From positions 1-64,000 of the forward strand of contig NZ_JACVAU010000004.1 of NCBI RefSeq assembly GCF_014852005.1: DNA of 64,000 nucleotides, in the 5' to 3' direction. The stretch comes from Pseudoxanthomonas sp. PXM03. GTDB taxonomy: Bacteria > Pseudomonadota > Gammaproteobacteria > Xanthomonadales > Xanthomonadaceae. The notes beneath the pieces are model-generated. The model did no database searches, was not told the DNA's origin, and saw only the letters and a list, made by a program, of their open reading frames with translations. Position 1 is the first letter of the stretch, and each line of letters starts with the position of its first letter. Below are positions 7,511 through 14,555 of this stretch, piece after piece. The translations under genes were made by a program, and so were the position numbers.

Positions 7511-7963
7511 TCACCTGTAGGTGGCCCCGGGCGCCCAGTACTCCTCGAGCGCGATCATAGCGGGATCCTGCCATTCGGACTCCTCTGAGAATGCGAGCTT
7601 ATCTAGAACTGCCACAACCGCTTGCTCCTGTGCTGTTGAGAGGCAGCCGAAGCGCGGCGGGTCTCGATCAGGTGGCCGGAGCGAAAACAAGAACGCATCC
7701 AGTGCATTGGATGAGGGGTCTGAGATGTTTAGGAGTGCGTACTTGAGAAAGTACGGCAAATAGAAGCGCCAGGATTCACTGTCGAGATGCGCAATGCCCC
7801 AGAAATTTTTCTCAAAATACTCGGGCGTGGTCTTGTCTATCACCGGGTCAAATGCGGGCGCGCGCTCGTGGTCATCCAAGGCGTTTCCACCGCGGAGCGA
7901 GAGGGGTGGATAGGCATGCAAGCCACCAAAGCTCTTCTCTATGTCTGCGAGGATGCGGTCCAT
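7511..7963 (-). CDS. DUF6714-like protein, 150 aa
   Basis: 150-residue soluble protein starting MDRILADIEKSFGG. The arrangement TTPEYFEKNFWGIAHLDSES, RFYLPYFLKYAL, LDAFLFSLRPP and FGCLSTAQEQAVVAVLDKLA matches what I know of the DUF6714 family, whose members are widespread but uncharacterised. ATG 7963 is chosen over a GTG at 7975 in attC19. Its own stop precedes the attC by about 10 bases. Confidence 0.75.
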   Translation of the reverse strand: MDRILADIEKSFGGLHAYPPLSLRGGNALDDHERAPAFDPVIDKTTPEYFEKNFWGIAHLDSESWRFYLPYFLKYALLNISDPSSNALDAFLFSLRPPDRDPPRFGCLSTAQEQAVVAVLDKLAFSEESEWQDPAMIALEEYWAPGATYR

Positions 7964-7966
7964 GGC

Positions 7967-8026
7967 ACCTAACACCGGAATTAAGCCGACCCGCGAAGCG
8001 GGTTCGGCCTGAATGAATTGTTAGGC
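7967..8026 (-). other. attC19
   Basis: 60-bp site with boxes ACCTAAC and GTTAGGC; one stem base differs (GGTTCGGCCTG). Confidence 0.95.
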
Positions 8027-8338
8027 CTCATCGTCGCTATCTTCGTACGCGTCCCGGGCCCAGTCGCTTTGCGGGTCGTTGCGGATGGCCGACCAGCCGC
8101 GAGGTAAATCCGCCAGCTTGGCGAGCGATGGATCACGGTCAAGCATACACCCCATACAGACGAGCTTGAGGTCTGCGGCATCCGTGGTCGTTCCGCAAAG
8201 AAACTGCCAGTCTCCGTCGTGATCGTGATAGACCTCGACAATCGGGTTGAGGCCGTCAAGCACCTGCCTTGTTGTGTAGGAAGCGGTGTTGACTGCATCT
8301 GCAAAGGGCCATGACTCGAAGTTGTGAGGGTGGGTCAT
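8021..8338 (-). CDS. Cassette protein of unknown function, 105 aa
   Basis: 105-residue acidic soluble protein starting MTHPHNFESWPFADAVNTAS. Features are TTRQVLDGLNPIVEVYHDHD, WQFLCGT and LADLPRGWSAIRND, a pattern I recognise from hypothetical proteins without assigned function. An overlapping frame of similar length (7981-8304) is low-complexity and rejected. Stop TAA from the attC box. Confidence 0.75.
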   Translation of the reverse strand: MTHPHNFESWPFADAVNTASYTTRQVLDGLNPIVEVYHDHDGDWQFLCGTTTDAADLKLVCMGCMLDRDPSLAKLADLPRGWSAIRNDPQSDWARDAYEDSDDEA

Positions 8339-8343
8339 ATGAG

Positions 8344-8403
8344 GCCTAACACCGGAATTAAGCCGACCCGCGAAGCGGGTTCGGCTTGAATGAATTGTTA
8401 GAC
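8344..8403 (-). other. attC20
   Basis: 60-bp site with GCCTAAC and GTTAGAC; the latter pairs with GTCTAAC at 8719. Confidence 0.95.
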
Positions 8404-8715
8404 CGCATTGTCGGACTCCCAGCGACGGTAAACGACGTAAGTCAAAGAGGATAACGGGCGGGGAACCGGAGCAGCTACGTGCTGCTCATCCAAGTCCCAC
8501 GAAGAAGGAAAGTCAGCTATAACCTCGGCTGCTGCACATGAGCAACTCTCCTGGGCTGGACCGGACGCCTCGCCGTCGTACTCGAAGCGAAGGCGGACTA
8601 CTCGCGCACTCTCGTCCGCCTCGATAGATGCCTGGCGCAGCGCTGGGTGGACCTCGCCCCAAAGTCCTCGAACCAGCGAAAGAACAAGTTTGCTTGGTAG
8701 TGAGAAGACTTCCAT
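8398..8715 (-). CDS. Cassette protein of unknown function, 105 aa
   Basis: 105-residue soluble protein from ATG 8715 (MEVFSLPSKLVLSLVRGLWG). It has a beta segment VRLRFEYDGEA, then AAAEVIADFPSSWDLDEQHV and LTYVVYRRWES. Similar short proteins occur beside polymorphic toxins in other genomes, so an immunity role is conceivable, but this is inference. Stop from the GTTAGAC box. Confidence 0.72.
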   Translation of the reverse strand: MEVFSLPSKLVLSLVRGLWGEVHPALRQASIEADESARVVRLRFEYDGEASGPAQESCSCAAAEVIADFPSSWDLDEQHVAAPVPRPLSSLTYVVYRRWESDNAV

Positions 8716-8718
8716 GCG

Positions 8719-8778
8719 GTCTAACACCGGAATTAAGCCGACCCGCGAAGCGGGTTCGGCTTGAATGAATTGTTAGGG
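8719..8778 (-). other. attC21
   Basis: 60-bp site with GTCTAAC and GTTAGGG. Confidence 0.95.
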
Positions 8779-8784
8779 CTCATG

Positions 8785-9021
8785 CTAGTTGAAACCCCGG
8801 TTGTGTGCTTCAGTCACCCAGGCGGCATCCACCGGGCCATTGAATCCAACGACAGCGTCTATACCGCAGTGCGGGCAGAGCGCGGTTTGTCCGATAGGCT
8901 CACCGTCAGTCCACTCTTGGACGGCGTCAGGGGGAAATTCGGTAAAGCAGTACAAGCAGACCGCGATCTCGCTCGCGAGCAATTGCTTCCGATGCATTGA
9001 CGAGCCACAAGTCCTTCCCAT
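8785..9021 (-). CDS. Zinc-ribbon-like cassette protein, 78 aa (copy 1 of 2)
   Basis: 78 residues with CLYC (residues about 26-29) and CPHC (about 53-56), a four-cysteine arrangement typical of a zinc ribbon. Compared with the copy at 18661-18897 there are about 20 base differences but only about 7 residue changes, all outside the cysteines, so the protein appears to be under purifying selection. ATG 9021 is preferred to a start inside attC22. Function unknown. Confidence 0.8.
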   Translation of the reverse strand: MGRTCGSSMHRKQLLASEIAVCLYCFTEFPPDAVQEWTDGEPIGQTALCPHCGIDAVVGFNGPVDAAWVTEAHNRGFN

Positions 9022-9024
9022 GAG

Positions 9025-9085
9025 CCCTAACACCTTGAATTAAGCCGACCCGCGAAGCGGGTTCGGCTTGAATGAGCTGTTATAC
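9025..9085 (-). other. attC22, 61-bp variant
   Basis: Boxes CCCTAAC and GTTATAC with the spacer CACCTTGAATTAAG and GAATGAGCT. The CACCTTGA spacer occurs only downstream of the three related non-coding cassettes. Confidence 0.93.
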
Positions 9086-9391
9086 GCCAAGGTAAGCCCG
9101 AAGCCAGCGGCATGCAACGGGACCGGAACATCCGAGAGCAGGAGATCACTCGCCGCCAGCCCGTAGCAGGGTGGGGCCCGTAAAGACCGAAGCCGACGGC
9201 GCGGCCGGTCCGCAAGCCGGGAGACTGTCCGAAGGCTGCGTGGCGCGAGAGTGATGTGTCCGAAGCCGAGTGAAGCGAAGCCAGAAGAGTGCGCCTGGTT
9301 GCCTTGCATCAACAATCGGCCAGCACCGAAGCCGCGGCAATCGCACGACCGATTGGCAACCGAAATGGACAACGATCAAAGCCCCACCCAC
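9086..9391 (-). other. Cassette without a convincing gene (family copy 1 of 3)
   Basis: About 305 bp related to 10555-10860 and 14191-14495. The minus strand has an open frame starting at TTG 9372 that reads on through attC22, but I do not believe it. Aligned by hand with the 10555 copy there are about 34 substitutions and no gaps, spread evenly over the three codon positions. The motif GGCTTCGG recurs several times on the minus strand, not always in one frame. It may specify an RNA or be a structural repeat. Confidence 0.65.
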
Positions 9392-9451
9392 GTATAACAC
9401 CGGAATTAAGCCGACCCGCGAAGCGGGTTCGGCTTGAATGAATTGTTAGGC
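9392..9451 (-). other. attC23
   Basis: 60-bp site with GTATAAC and GTTAGGC. Confidence 0.95.
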
Positions 9452-9466
9452 CGATAGCCGCGCATG

Positions 9467-9709
9467 TCACTTTGGGCTAGTTGAAACAATGCGGCGTATC
9501 GCGAGTAAGCGCCTAGCCGACCGGATGATTGTCAGAAGAAGCGCGAACATGAAGATGCCATAGACGAGCGGGCCATTTGGCCTGGTCGTGGTCAAAAGAA
9601 GGTATGCGCAATACAGAAACAACGCTGTGAAACCGGCGAGGCCAATGAGGTTCTTCACATAGTGGAGCCTGTCAATTGCGCGATCGGGTTTTGATTCTGG
9701 ATTGTTCAT
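9467..9709 (-). CDS. Small membrane protein, 80 aa
   Basis: 80 residues with two hydrophobic segments (about 22-40 and 47-63) and basic ends, so a two-helix inner-membrane protein. The gene ends 15 bases before the attC with its own stop. Function unknown. Confidence 0.72.
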   Translation of the reverse strand: MNNPESKPDRAIDRLHYVKNLIGLAGFTALFLYCAYLLLTTTRPNGPLVYGIFMFALLLTIIRSARRLLAIRRIVSTSPK

Positions 9710-9722
9710 AGCTATCCAATCG

Positions 9723-9782
9723 GCCTAACGCCTGAATTAAGCCGACCCGCGAAGCGGGTTCGGCTTGAATGAATTGTTAGGT
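9723..9782 (-). other. attC24
   Basis: 60-bp site with GCCTAAC and GTTAGGT; the latter pairs with ACCTAAC at 10086. Confidence 0.95.
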
Positions 9783-10082
9783 GCCAGACCGCAGCACCCG
9801 AAATACAACGATTGCGGTGAACAATACTGGCGGAAGCATCAGTAAGCCAAGCTCAATCTTGCGGTGCATTGGACGTGGCGCCGGTAGCGTCCGAAACCTG
9901 GCCTGGCCGTAGTAGATGGCGAACCCCGAAAGCAAAGTGGAGGCGCCCAAGCTCGCGGCGGTCAGGAGTAGCCACATCATCGCGTGGGTGTTTTGCCCTG
10001 GAGTAGGGCGAAGCGCATAGCCGACACCAAACGGGATGACGATGGCAACGATGCTCGCAATGACGGAAAGAATCCTTCCCAT
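9777..10082 (-). CDS. Small membrane protein, 101 aa
   Basis: 101 residues from ATG 10082 (MGRILSVIASIVAIVIPFGV) with three hydrophobic segments (about 5-24, 35-56, 77-96). A GTG at 10094 lies within attC25 and is rejected. Stop TAA from the GTTAGGT box. Function unknown. Confidence 0.72.
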   Translation of the reverse strand: MGRILSVIASIVAIVIPFGVGYALRPTPGQNTHAMMWLLLTAASLGASTLLSGFAIYYGQARFRTLPAPRPMHRKIELGLLMLPPVLFTAIVVFRVLRSGT

Positions 10083-10085
10083 GGC

Positions 10086-10145
10086 ACCTAACACCGGAAT
10101 TAAGCCGACCCGCGAAGCGGGTTCGGCTTGAATGAATTGTTAGCT
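10086..10145 (-). other. attC25
   Basis: 60-bp site with ACCTAAC and the variant GTTAGCT, which pairs with AGCTAAC at 10494. Confidence 0.95.
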
Positions 10146-10490
10146 GCCAGCGACGTACTCATACACGCGGAGCGGTAGATACCGATAAGACGACATTGCG
10201 AACTCATGGATCTCATGAGTTACCCGAACCGGAAGCCCACACCCAAGGCAACAGAAGTCAGTGTAATCCGTCTCCCACGGCACTGCCGGGCCGGACGCAG
10301 CGTCTAGCGCCGCATGGATGTTTGATGTGAACGGTTGGGGATTCTTGCGACCGAGCTGGAACCGAGTAGATGTGCCGCACGCGGCGCAACGGTATGCCGC
10401 TGGGTGGCCAAAGACAGGCCGCCCAGTGAACCGGTCTGGCGAGAGGTTTATCAGCCGCGCACCTGGCTCCGTTGCAACTACATTTTCCAT
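10140..10490 (-). CDS. Four-cysteine (zinc-ribbon-like) cassette protein, 116 aa
   Basis: 116 residues from ATG 10490 (MENVVATEPGARLINLSPDR). CAACG at about residue 35 and CCLGCG at about 81 form a CxxC...CxxC pair likely to bind zinc. The remainder is soluble. Stop TAA from the attC box. Family not recognised. Confidence 0.73.
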   Translation of the reverse strand: MENVVATEPGARLINLSPDRFTGRPVFGHPAAYRCAACGTSTRFQLGRKNPQPFTSNIHAALDAASGPAVPWETDYTDFCCLGCGLPVRVTHEIHEFAMSSYRYLPLRVYEYVAGS

Positions 10491-10493
10491 GGC

Positions 10494-10554
10494 AGCTAAC
10501 ACCTTGAGTTAAGCCGACCCGCGAAGCGGGTTCGGCTTGAACGAATAGTTATGC
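10494..10554 (-). other. attC26, 61-bp variant
   Basis: Boxes AGCTAAC and GTTATGC with the CACCTTGAGTTAAG spacer and GAACGAATA, as in attC35. Confidence 0.93.
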
Positions 10555-10860
10555 GCCAAGGTAAGCCCGAAGCCAGCGGCCTGCAACGGGACCGGAACAT
10601 CCGGGAGCAGCAAATCACTCGCCGCCAGCCCGTAGCACGGTGGGGCCCGTAAAGACCGAAGCCGACCGCGACGCCGGTCCGCAAGCCGGGAGATCATCCG
10701 GAGGCCGCGTGGCGCGCGAGCGATGTACCCGAAGCCGAGTGAAGCGAAGCCAGAAGAACACGCCCGGCTGCCTTGTATCAACAATCGATCAGTACCGAAG
10801 CCGCGGCCATCGCACGACCGGCTGGCAACCGAAGCCGACAACGATCAAAGCCTCACCCAC
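10555..10860 (-). other. Cassette without a convincing gene (family copy 2 of 3)
   Basis: Same length as the 9086-9391 copy and about 89 percent identical by hand alignment, with no insertions or deletions. The GGCTTCGG motif recurs on the minus strand. The open minus frame at 10509-10841 continues into attC26 and shows no codon-position bias in its changes, so I list the cassette as non-coding or of unknown nature. Confidence 0.65.
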
Positions 10861-10920
10861 GTATAACACCGGAATTAAGCCGACCCGCGAAGCGGGTTCG
10901 GCTTGAATGAATTGTTAGGT
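10861..10920 (-). other. attC27
   Basis: 60-bp site with GTATAAC and GTTAGGT. Confidence 0.95.
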
Positions 10921-11199
10921 CGCAACCGATAAAACGCGACCTGTCCCTTTGTTGCCATTTTCCCAGAACGTGAAATCAGTGCCCACAGTAAAGTACTGAA
11001 CCGCATCTGGGACTAGCAGCTGCACCGTGGCCTGAAAGGTATCGCCGGGCGCTGGACTGTCCGCAAAAGTAAGGCGGGCTGACCAATGCTCGTTGCCGAT
11101 GCCGAGAATTGTGCGCCACTCGCCGGGTACGAGCGGAGTTGATAGGTCACCGGCCTCGGTGGGTAGAAGATGGATCTCGGCAACAAAGTGATCTTGCAT
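10915..11199 (-). CDS. Small beta-rich protein (EF-Tu domain-like), 94 aa
   Basis: 94 residues starting MQDHFVAEIHLLPTEAGDLS. The run of short strands (EIHLLPTE, GEWRTILGIG, WSARLTF, DTFQATVQLL, GTDFTFWENGNKGTGRV) recalls stand-alone homologues of the C-terminal barrel of elongation factor Tu; this is a fold-level guess. The box GTTAGGT has only a near match (GCCTAAC) at the far end, the one imperfect pair seen among variant boxes of this type. Function unknown. Confidence 0.7.
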   Translation of the reverse strand: MQDHFVAEIHLLPTEAGDLSTPLVPGEWRTILGIGNEHWSARLTFADSPAPGDTFQATVQLLVPDAVQYFTVGTDFTFWENGNKGTGRVLSVAT

Positions 11200-11203
11200 T
11201 GCG

Positions 11204-11263
11204 GCCTAACGCCTGAATTAAGCCGACCCGCGAAGCGGGTTCGGCTTGAATGAATTGTTAGGC
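11204..11263 (-). other. attC28
   Basis: 60-bp consensus site, boxes GCCTAAC and GTTAGGC. Confidence 0.95.
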
Positions 11264-11626
11264 CCCAAGACGGATCGCTGAATCAGGATCGGGAATGCTC
11301 AAGACCTTGGCCAATGCTAACGCATTGGGACGAATCCAATCCGGAGAATCCCTGTCAAAGGGCGCGGGGAACCCGCTGAGGTTGTAGAGGGTCTTGGCAC
11401 AAACCTCCTCAAAGCAGTACTGGGTATTGCTCAGGCGGTCACCGGCCCGCGCCGCGGCCAAAGTCTTGGAACGAATCCTTTGAAACAACTCGTGTCCCTC
11501 AGACCACTGACTTGGCTCGGCAGCCATCGTATCGAGAGCCAGTAAGGTCTCGCGGTCATTGCAACGAGGGAGGAACAACCAAACGAGCCGTTGGATTTCT
11601 GCTGCAGTTTGCGTTGCTGTCGCCAT
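11258..11626 (-). CDS. Cassette protein of unknown function, 122 aa (copy 2 of 2)
   Basis: Second copy of the 122-residue protein at 484-852. The differences are conservative or neutral (Ala/Thr at 7, Lys/Glu at 45, Glu/Ala at 59, Lys/Arg near 91). Same short leader before the ATG and same attC-supplied stop. Its flanking attC sites differ from those of copy 1. Confidence 0.8.
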   Translation of the reverse strand: MATATQTAAEIQRLVWLFLPRCNDRETLLALDTMAAEPSQWSEGHELFQRIRSKTLAAARAGDRLSNTQYCFEEVCAKTLYNLSGFPAPFDRDSPDWIRPNALALAKVLSIPDPDSAIRLGA

Positions 11627-11630
11627 TGGG

Positions 11631-11690
11631 GCCTAACGCCTGAATTAAGCCGAGCCGCGAAGCGGCTTCGGCTTGAATGAATTGTTAGGG
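11631..11690 (-). other. attC29
   Basis: 60-bp site with GCCTAAC and GTTAGGG; the stem is changed with compensation (GAGCCGCGAAGCGGCTTC). Confidence 0.95.
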
Positions 11691-12005
11691 GGCGGGCCGG
11701 CGGAAGTTCCGGCTGAGCCCCCAAGCAAAGACAGAAGACAGCAGCAGCCCGAGACTAGCAAACAGCAGTGCGGCAATTCCAATATCGTATTGGTGCCTCA
11801 GGCGAGACACCTGCTTGTCGAACGAGCGGCAAGCTTCCGACATCTGGGGTTGCTGATATTCCAGGTCATTTGCGATGTCGCGGCAGATCTGAGAGGCAGG
11901 GGTGCCGATATGCCCTGACGCTATGAACATGGTGCAGCTCCGGAAGCCGAGAGCTACCGATGCGATCAGCAGTACGAGTGCGAACCATCTCAACTTACGT
12001 TGCAC
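11685..12005 (-). CDS. Small membrane protein, 106 aa
   Basis: 106 residues from GTG 12005 (reads V/MQRKLRWFALVLLIASVALG), with membrane segments at about 7-24 and 74-93. The long upstream open frame runs through attC30 and into the antisense of the next gene, so the GTG just after the core is the only sensible start. Between the helices lies a soluble loop with two cysteines. Function unknown. Confidence 0.65.
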   Translation of the reverse strand: MQRKLRWFALVLLIASVALGFRSCTMFIASGHIGTPASQICRDIANDLEYQQPQMSEACRSFDKQVSRLRHQYDIGIAALLFASLGLLLSSVFAWGLSRNFRRPAP

Positions 12006-12016
12006 GTGATCCCGCC

Positions 12017-12076
12017 CCCTAACGCCTGAATTAAGCCGACCCGCGAAGCGGGTTCGGCTTGAATGAATTGTTAGGC
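12017..12076 (-). other. attC30
   Basis: 60-bp site with CCCTAAC and GTTAGGC. Confidence 0.95.
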
Positions 12077-12081
12077 CCCGG

Positions 12082-12519
12082 CTACTGGCCTTGCCGACGC
12101 CCCAGAACTGTTGCCTCTTCAAGGCTACCGGGTTGAGCCCGCTGAATCGTCGCACGGAAAGCATCGATGCTAGACGGATCGCAGCGCAAGACCGCGGACA
12201 GCGTCTCCGTACCCATGGGCGGCCCAAAGAACGTCCCTACAAGCGTCGCCGTAAGAAGAATATGGCCGCTGCGATCAGGGCAACTCAAATGAATGTCCAG
12301 TCTGTGGGCCATCCCGAGACTGAACCTAACCTCATCACTGGGTTGCTTTGGGTATCCGTCGAGAGCCGAGCAGAGCTCTGCCAGCTTTCTGTGATCGTCG
12401 TAGATCACCAGGTCGCCGGAGAACGAGTCGCCAGTAACCGAGACCTTGAGCTCCTGAGGATCGTCTTCGCCGTATCGGCTGCGAAGTGCGAATTCAAGGG
12501 ATAGCCGAGGTTGTCTCAT
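12082..12519 (-). CDS. Cassette protein of unknown function, 145 aa
   Basis: 145-residue soluble protein starting MRQPRLSLEFALRSRYGEDD. It appears beta-rich (LKVSVTGDSFSGDLVIYDD, LDIHLSCPDRSGHILLTATL) with a helical end. ATG lies four bases after the cassette core. No family recognised. Confidence 0.73.
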   Translation of the reverse strand: MRQPRLSLEFALRSRYGEDDPQELKVSVTGDSFSGDLVIYDDHRKLAELCSALDGYPKQPSDEVRFSLGMAHRLDIHLSCPDRSGHILLTATLVGTFFGPPMGTETLSAVLRCDPSSIDAFRATIQRAQPGSLEEATVLGRRQGQ

Positions 12520-12523
12520 AGGG

Positions 12524-12583
12524 GCCTAACGCCTGAGTTAAGCCGACCCGCGAAGCGGGTTCGGCTTGAATGAATTGTTAGGC
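12524..12583 (-). other. attC31
   Basis: 60-bp site with GCCTAAC and GTTAGGC; CGCCTGAGTTAAG spacer. Confidence 0.95.
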
Positions 12584-12940
12584 CCGCCTGACCTTGCCGC
12601 CAGCCAAGACGGCATGGTGAGGGACCCAGCAGTCACTGCGCTCTGTGCCGATCTCATGGCCATTGGAGCACAGCAGGTTGAAACCGTCCAAACCATCGAG
12701 GCCACAGCAACCATTGAGTCTGGACCCGTCCGGGTGATGCCGAGTGTGCTGAAGATTTCTGAGGTTGACTAGAAAATCGCCAGCAAGCTCCGGCTCGAAC
12801 TCTCCGTCGGAAACCACATAATACCCGGGGGCGAGTAGGTCCTCTCCGTCCTTTTGATTGAGGGAAACGCCTGTCGGCAGAAGCACTAGGCCACTGGTAA
12901 TCACGATGTCGCATGTAGAACAGTAGAAGAGGCTTATCAA
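12578..12940 (-). CDS. Cysteine-rich cassette protein, 120 aa
   Basis: 120 residues beginning at TTG 12940, almost abutting the cassette core (GTTAGGCCC TTG). Cys-containing motifs (YCSTCD at the start; GCCGLDGLDGFNLLC with NGHEIGTERSDC near residues 78-104) suggest metal binding. The TTG start is inferred from the lack of an ATG and from the early CxxC. I have seen this motif in hypothetical proteins but know no function. Stop TAA from the attC box. Confidence 0.7.
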   Translation of the reverse strand: MISLFYCSTCDIVITSGLVLLPTGVSLNQKDGEDLLAPGYYVVSDGEFEPELAGDFLVNLRNLQHTRHHPDGSRLNGCCGLDGLDGFNLLCSNGHEIGTERSDCWVPHHAVLAGGKVRRA

Positions 12941-12942
12941 GG

Positions 12943-13002
12943 GCCTAACGCCAGAATTAAGCCGACCCGCGAAGCGGGTTCGGCTTGAATGAATTGTTAG
13001 AC
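12943..13002 (-). other. attC32
   Basis: 60-bp site with GCCTAAC and GTTAGAC; the latter pairs with GTCTAAC at 13258. Confidence 0.95.
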
Positions 13003-13254
13003 CGCATTGCTGCGCAGCCTACGACGAAGAACCACTCCCGCAACTAGAATCACCAACCCTCCAATCGCGAGAGCGTACGGCAGATAAGCAACACTTTGCG
13101 ACTCGGTCGGAACGGCACGCCAATACCGAGAGGAAGCCTGGTAGTTAGCAGGAAGCGTGAAATCAACAGGAAGCAAACCTAGAACCCAAATGAGCGCATA
13201 GAAAAGAACGACTATGCCCAAGGTGATGAAAGAGTTTGCCAGGATGTTCTTCAT
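12997..13254 (-). CDS. Small membrane protein, 85 aa
   Basis: 85 residues with two membrane segments (about 8-28 and 58-76) and an arginine-rich end. It starts MKNILANS. The cassette at 15708 starts MKNSLAKP, has the same GTTAGACCGC leader and the same two-helix layout, so the two may be distant relatives. Stop from the attC box. Function unknown. Confidence 0.72.
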   Translation of the reverse strand: MKNILANSFITLGIVVLFYALIWVLGLLPVDFTLPANYQASSRYWRAVPTESQSVAYLPYALAIGGLVILVAGVVLRRRLRSNAV

Positions 13255-13257
13255 GCG

Positions 13258-13317
13258 GTCTAACGCCTGAATTAAGCCGACCCGCGAAGCGGGTTCGGCT
13301 TGAATGAATTGTTAGGC
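13258..13317 (-). other. attC33
   Basis: 60-bp site with GTCTAAC and GTTAGGC. Confidence 0.95.
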
Positions 13318-13703
13318 CCGAAGCGGCGCCTGTAGTTGAAGGAGAACCAAAGCCCGAGCAGACCAAATATGACGTGCATCCAAGCCTGGCGTGTTACGTA
13401 GTTTTGCCAATTGAGCTCAAACCGAGTGTTGAGAGCTAGGTAAAGAAGGATGGCAGTTGGGCCTGCAAGAAGACCGCCAAGGTATGCAACAGAATCATTG
13501 TGCACCTTTGATATTGAAACTTGAATCGGTGTGCATATCAGTAGGAGAAAAAGGGCAACAAGTGCAAGGGCAATCAACCAAGCGTAATGAGCGTCATTGG
13601 CCCAGAACCACCCAATGTGCCACCAGCCGACACATAACCATGCGAGGAAGCCGGTCGTGCCAAGGAGGATGATCTGTTTAATGTAGAACGCGATGATCTT
13701 CAT
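13272..13703 (-). CDS. Small membrane protein with attC-encoded tail, 143 aa
   Basis: 143 residues with about four hydrophobic segments (8-28, 42-60, 72-88, 107-122). The tail PNNSFKPNPLRGSA is read from attC33. Rich in Trp. Function unknown. Confidence 0.72.
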   Translation of the reverse strand: MKIIAFYIKQIILLGTTGFLAWLCVGWWHIGWFWANDAHYAWLIALALVALFLLLICTPIQVSISKVHNDSVAYLGGLLAGPTAILLYLALNTRFELNWQNYVTRQAWMHVIFGLLGLWFSFNYRRRFGPNNSFKPNPLRGSA

Positions 13704-13708
13704 CGAGG

Positions 13709-13768
13709 GCCTAACGCCTGAATTAAGCCGACCCGCGAAGCGGGTTCGGCTTGAATAAATTGTTAGGC
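13709..13768 (-). other. attC34
   Basis: 60-bp site with GCCTAAC and GTTAGGC; GAATAAATT before the right box. Confidence 0.95.
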
Positions 13769-13769
13769 C

Positions 13770-14126
13770 TCAGTCGACCGCCAGGTGATCGCCACATTTC
13801 TTACACTCCGTCCGCGATTGAAATGGACGCTGCGGGAAGTTGTTGGCACCACATTTGCCACAGAATCGCGTAAAGCGAACCGCTTGCCAAGCGCCAAAAA
13901 CCATAAATGCGGCGACAACAGCAAGAAAAGGTAGCGGGGCGCCCGAGACCCAAATGAAGCCGAGCAGGGCAATGTCGGCGACGATGGTAAGGATGAGGAA
14001 CAACTTGCGCTTTAGCGGCCCATTCTTGTTGAAGTGGAAGAACGCCAGGGCAGCAAGGGCGACGGCCACCCAGAACGCGATGAAGTAAGGGAAAATCGTG
14101 CCAAGTTGTTCTGGAGAAAGTGCCAT
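13770..14126 (-). CDS. Membrane protein with C-terminal zinc ribbon, 118 aa
   Basis: 118 residues from ATG 14126 (MALSPEQLGTIFPYFIAFWV). Three hydrophobic segments (about 12-30, 41-58, 65-83) are followed by a soluble end with CGKCG (about 89-93) and CKKCG (about 109-113), a classical four-cysteine zinc ribbon. A membrane-anchored zinc ribbon is the most distinctive architecture among these cassettes. Function unknown. Confidence 0.75.
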   Translation of the reverse strand: MALSPEQLGTIFPYFIAFWVAVALAALAFFHFNKNGPLKRKLFLILTIVADIALLGFIWVSGAPLPFLAVVAAFMVFGAWQAVRFTRFCGKCGANNFPQRPFQSRTECKKCGDHLAVD

Positions 14127-14129
14127 GAG

Positions 14130-14190
14130 GCCTAACACCTTGAGTTAAGCCGACCCGCGAAGCGGGTTCGGCTTGAACGAATAGTTATAC
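14130..14190 (-). other. attC35, 61-bp variant
   Basis: Boxes GCCTAAC and GTTATAC with the CACCTTGAGTTAAG spacer and GAACGAATA, nearly identical to attC26. Confidence 0.93.
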
Positions 14191-14495
14191 GCCAAGGTAA
14201 GCCCGAAGCCTGCGGCCTGCAACGGGGTCGGAACATCCGGGAGCAGGAAATCACTCGCCGCCAGCCCGTAGCAGGATGGGGCCCGTAGAGACCGAAGCCG
14301 ACAGCGACGCCGGTCCGCAAGTCGGGAGGTCATCCGGAGGCCGCGCGGCGCGAGAGCGATGTGTCCGAAGCCGAGTGAAGCGAAGTCAGAAGGACGCGAT
14401 TGGTTGCTTTGTATCAACAATCGATCAGCACCGAAGCCGCGGGCGCCGCATGATCGACCCGTAATCGAAGCCGACACGACCAAAGCCCCGCCCAC
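14191..14495 (-). other. Cassette without a convincing gene (family copy 3 of 3)
   Basis: Related to 9086-9391 and 10555-10860 over its whole length, but with a few small insertions or deletions near its right end. The open minus frame at 14145-14495 runs through attC35. The recurring minus-strand GGCTTCGG motif is present. Listed as non-coding or unknown. Confidence 0.62.
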
Positions 14496-14555
14496 GTATA
14501 ACGCCTGAATTAAGCCGAGCCGCGAAGCGGCTTCGGCTTGAATGAATTGTTAGGG
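14496..14555 (-). other. attC36
   Basis: 60-bp site with GTATAAC and GTTAGGG; compensated stem GAGCCGCGAAGCGGCTTC as in attC29 and attC43. Confidence 0.95.

Noticed and set aside
7981..8304. 107-codon minus frame overlapping the 8021-8338 gene
   Set aside because: Ser/Thr/Pro-rich out-of-frame shadow; the other frame gives a plausible acidic protein with attC-supplied stop.
9040..9372. 110-codon minus frame in the non-coding cassette
   Set aside because: Begins at TTG, runs on through attC22, and differences from the 10509 copy show no codon-position bias.
11685..12227. 180-codon membrane protein with a long basic N-terminus
   Set aside because: Residues 1-74 are attC30 and the antisense of the next gene; the protein starts at GTG 12005.
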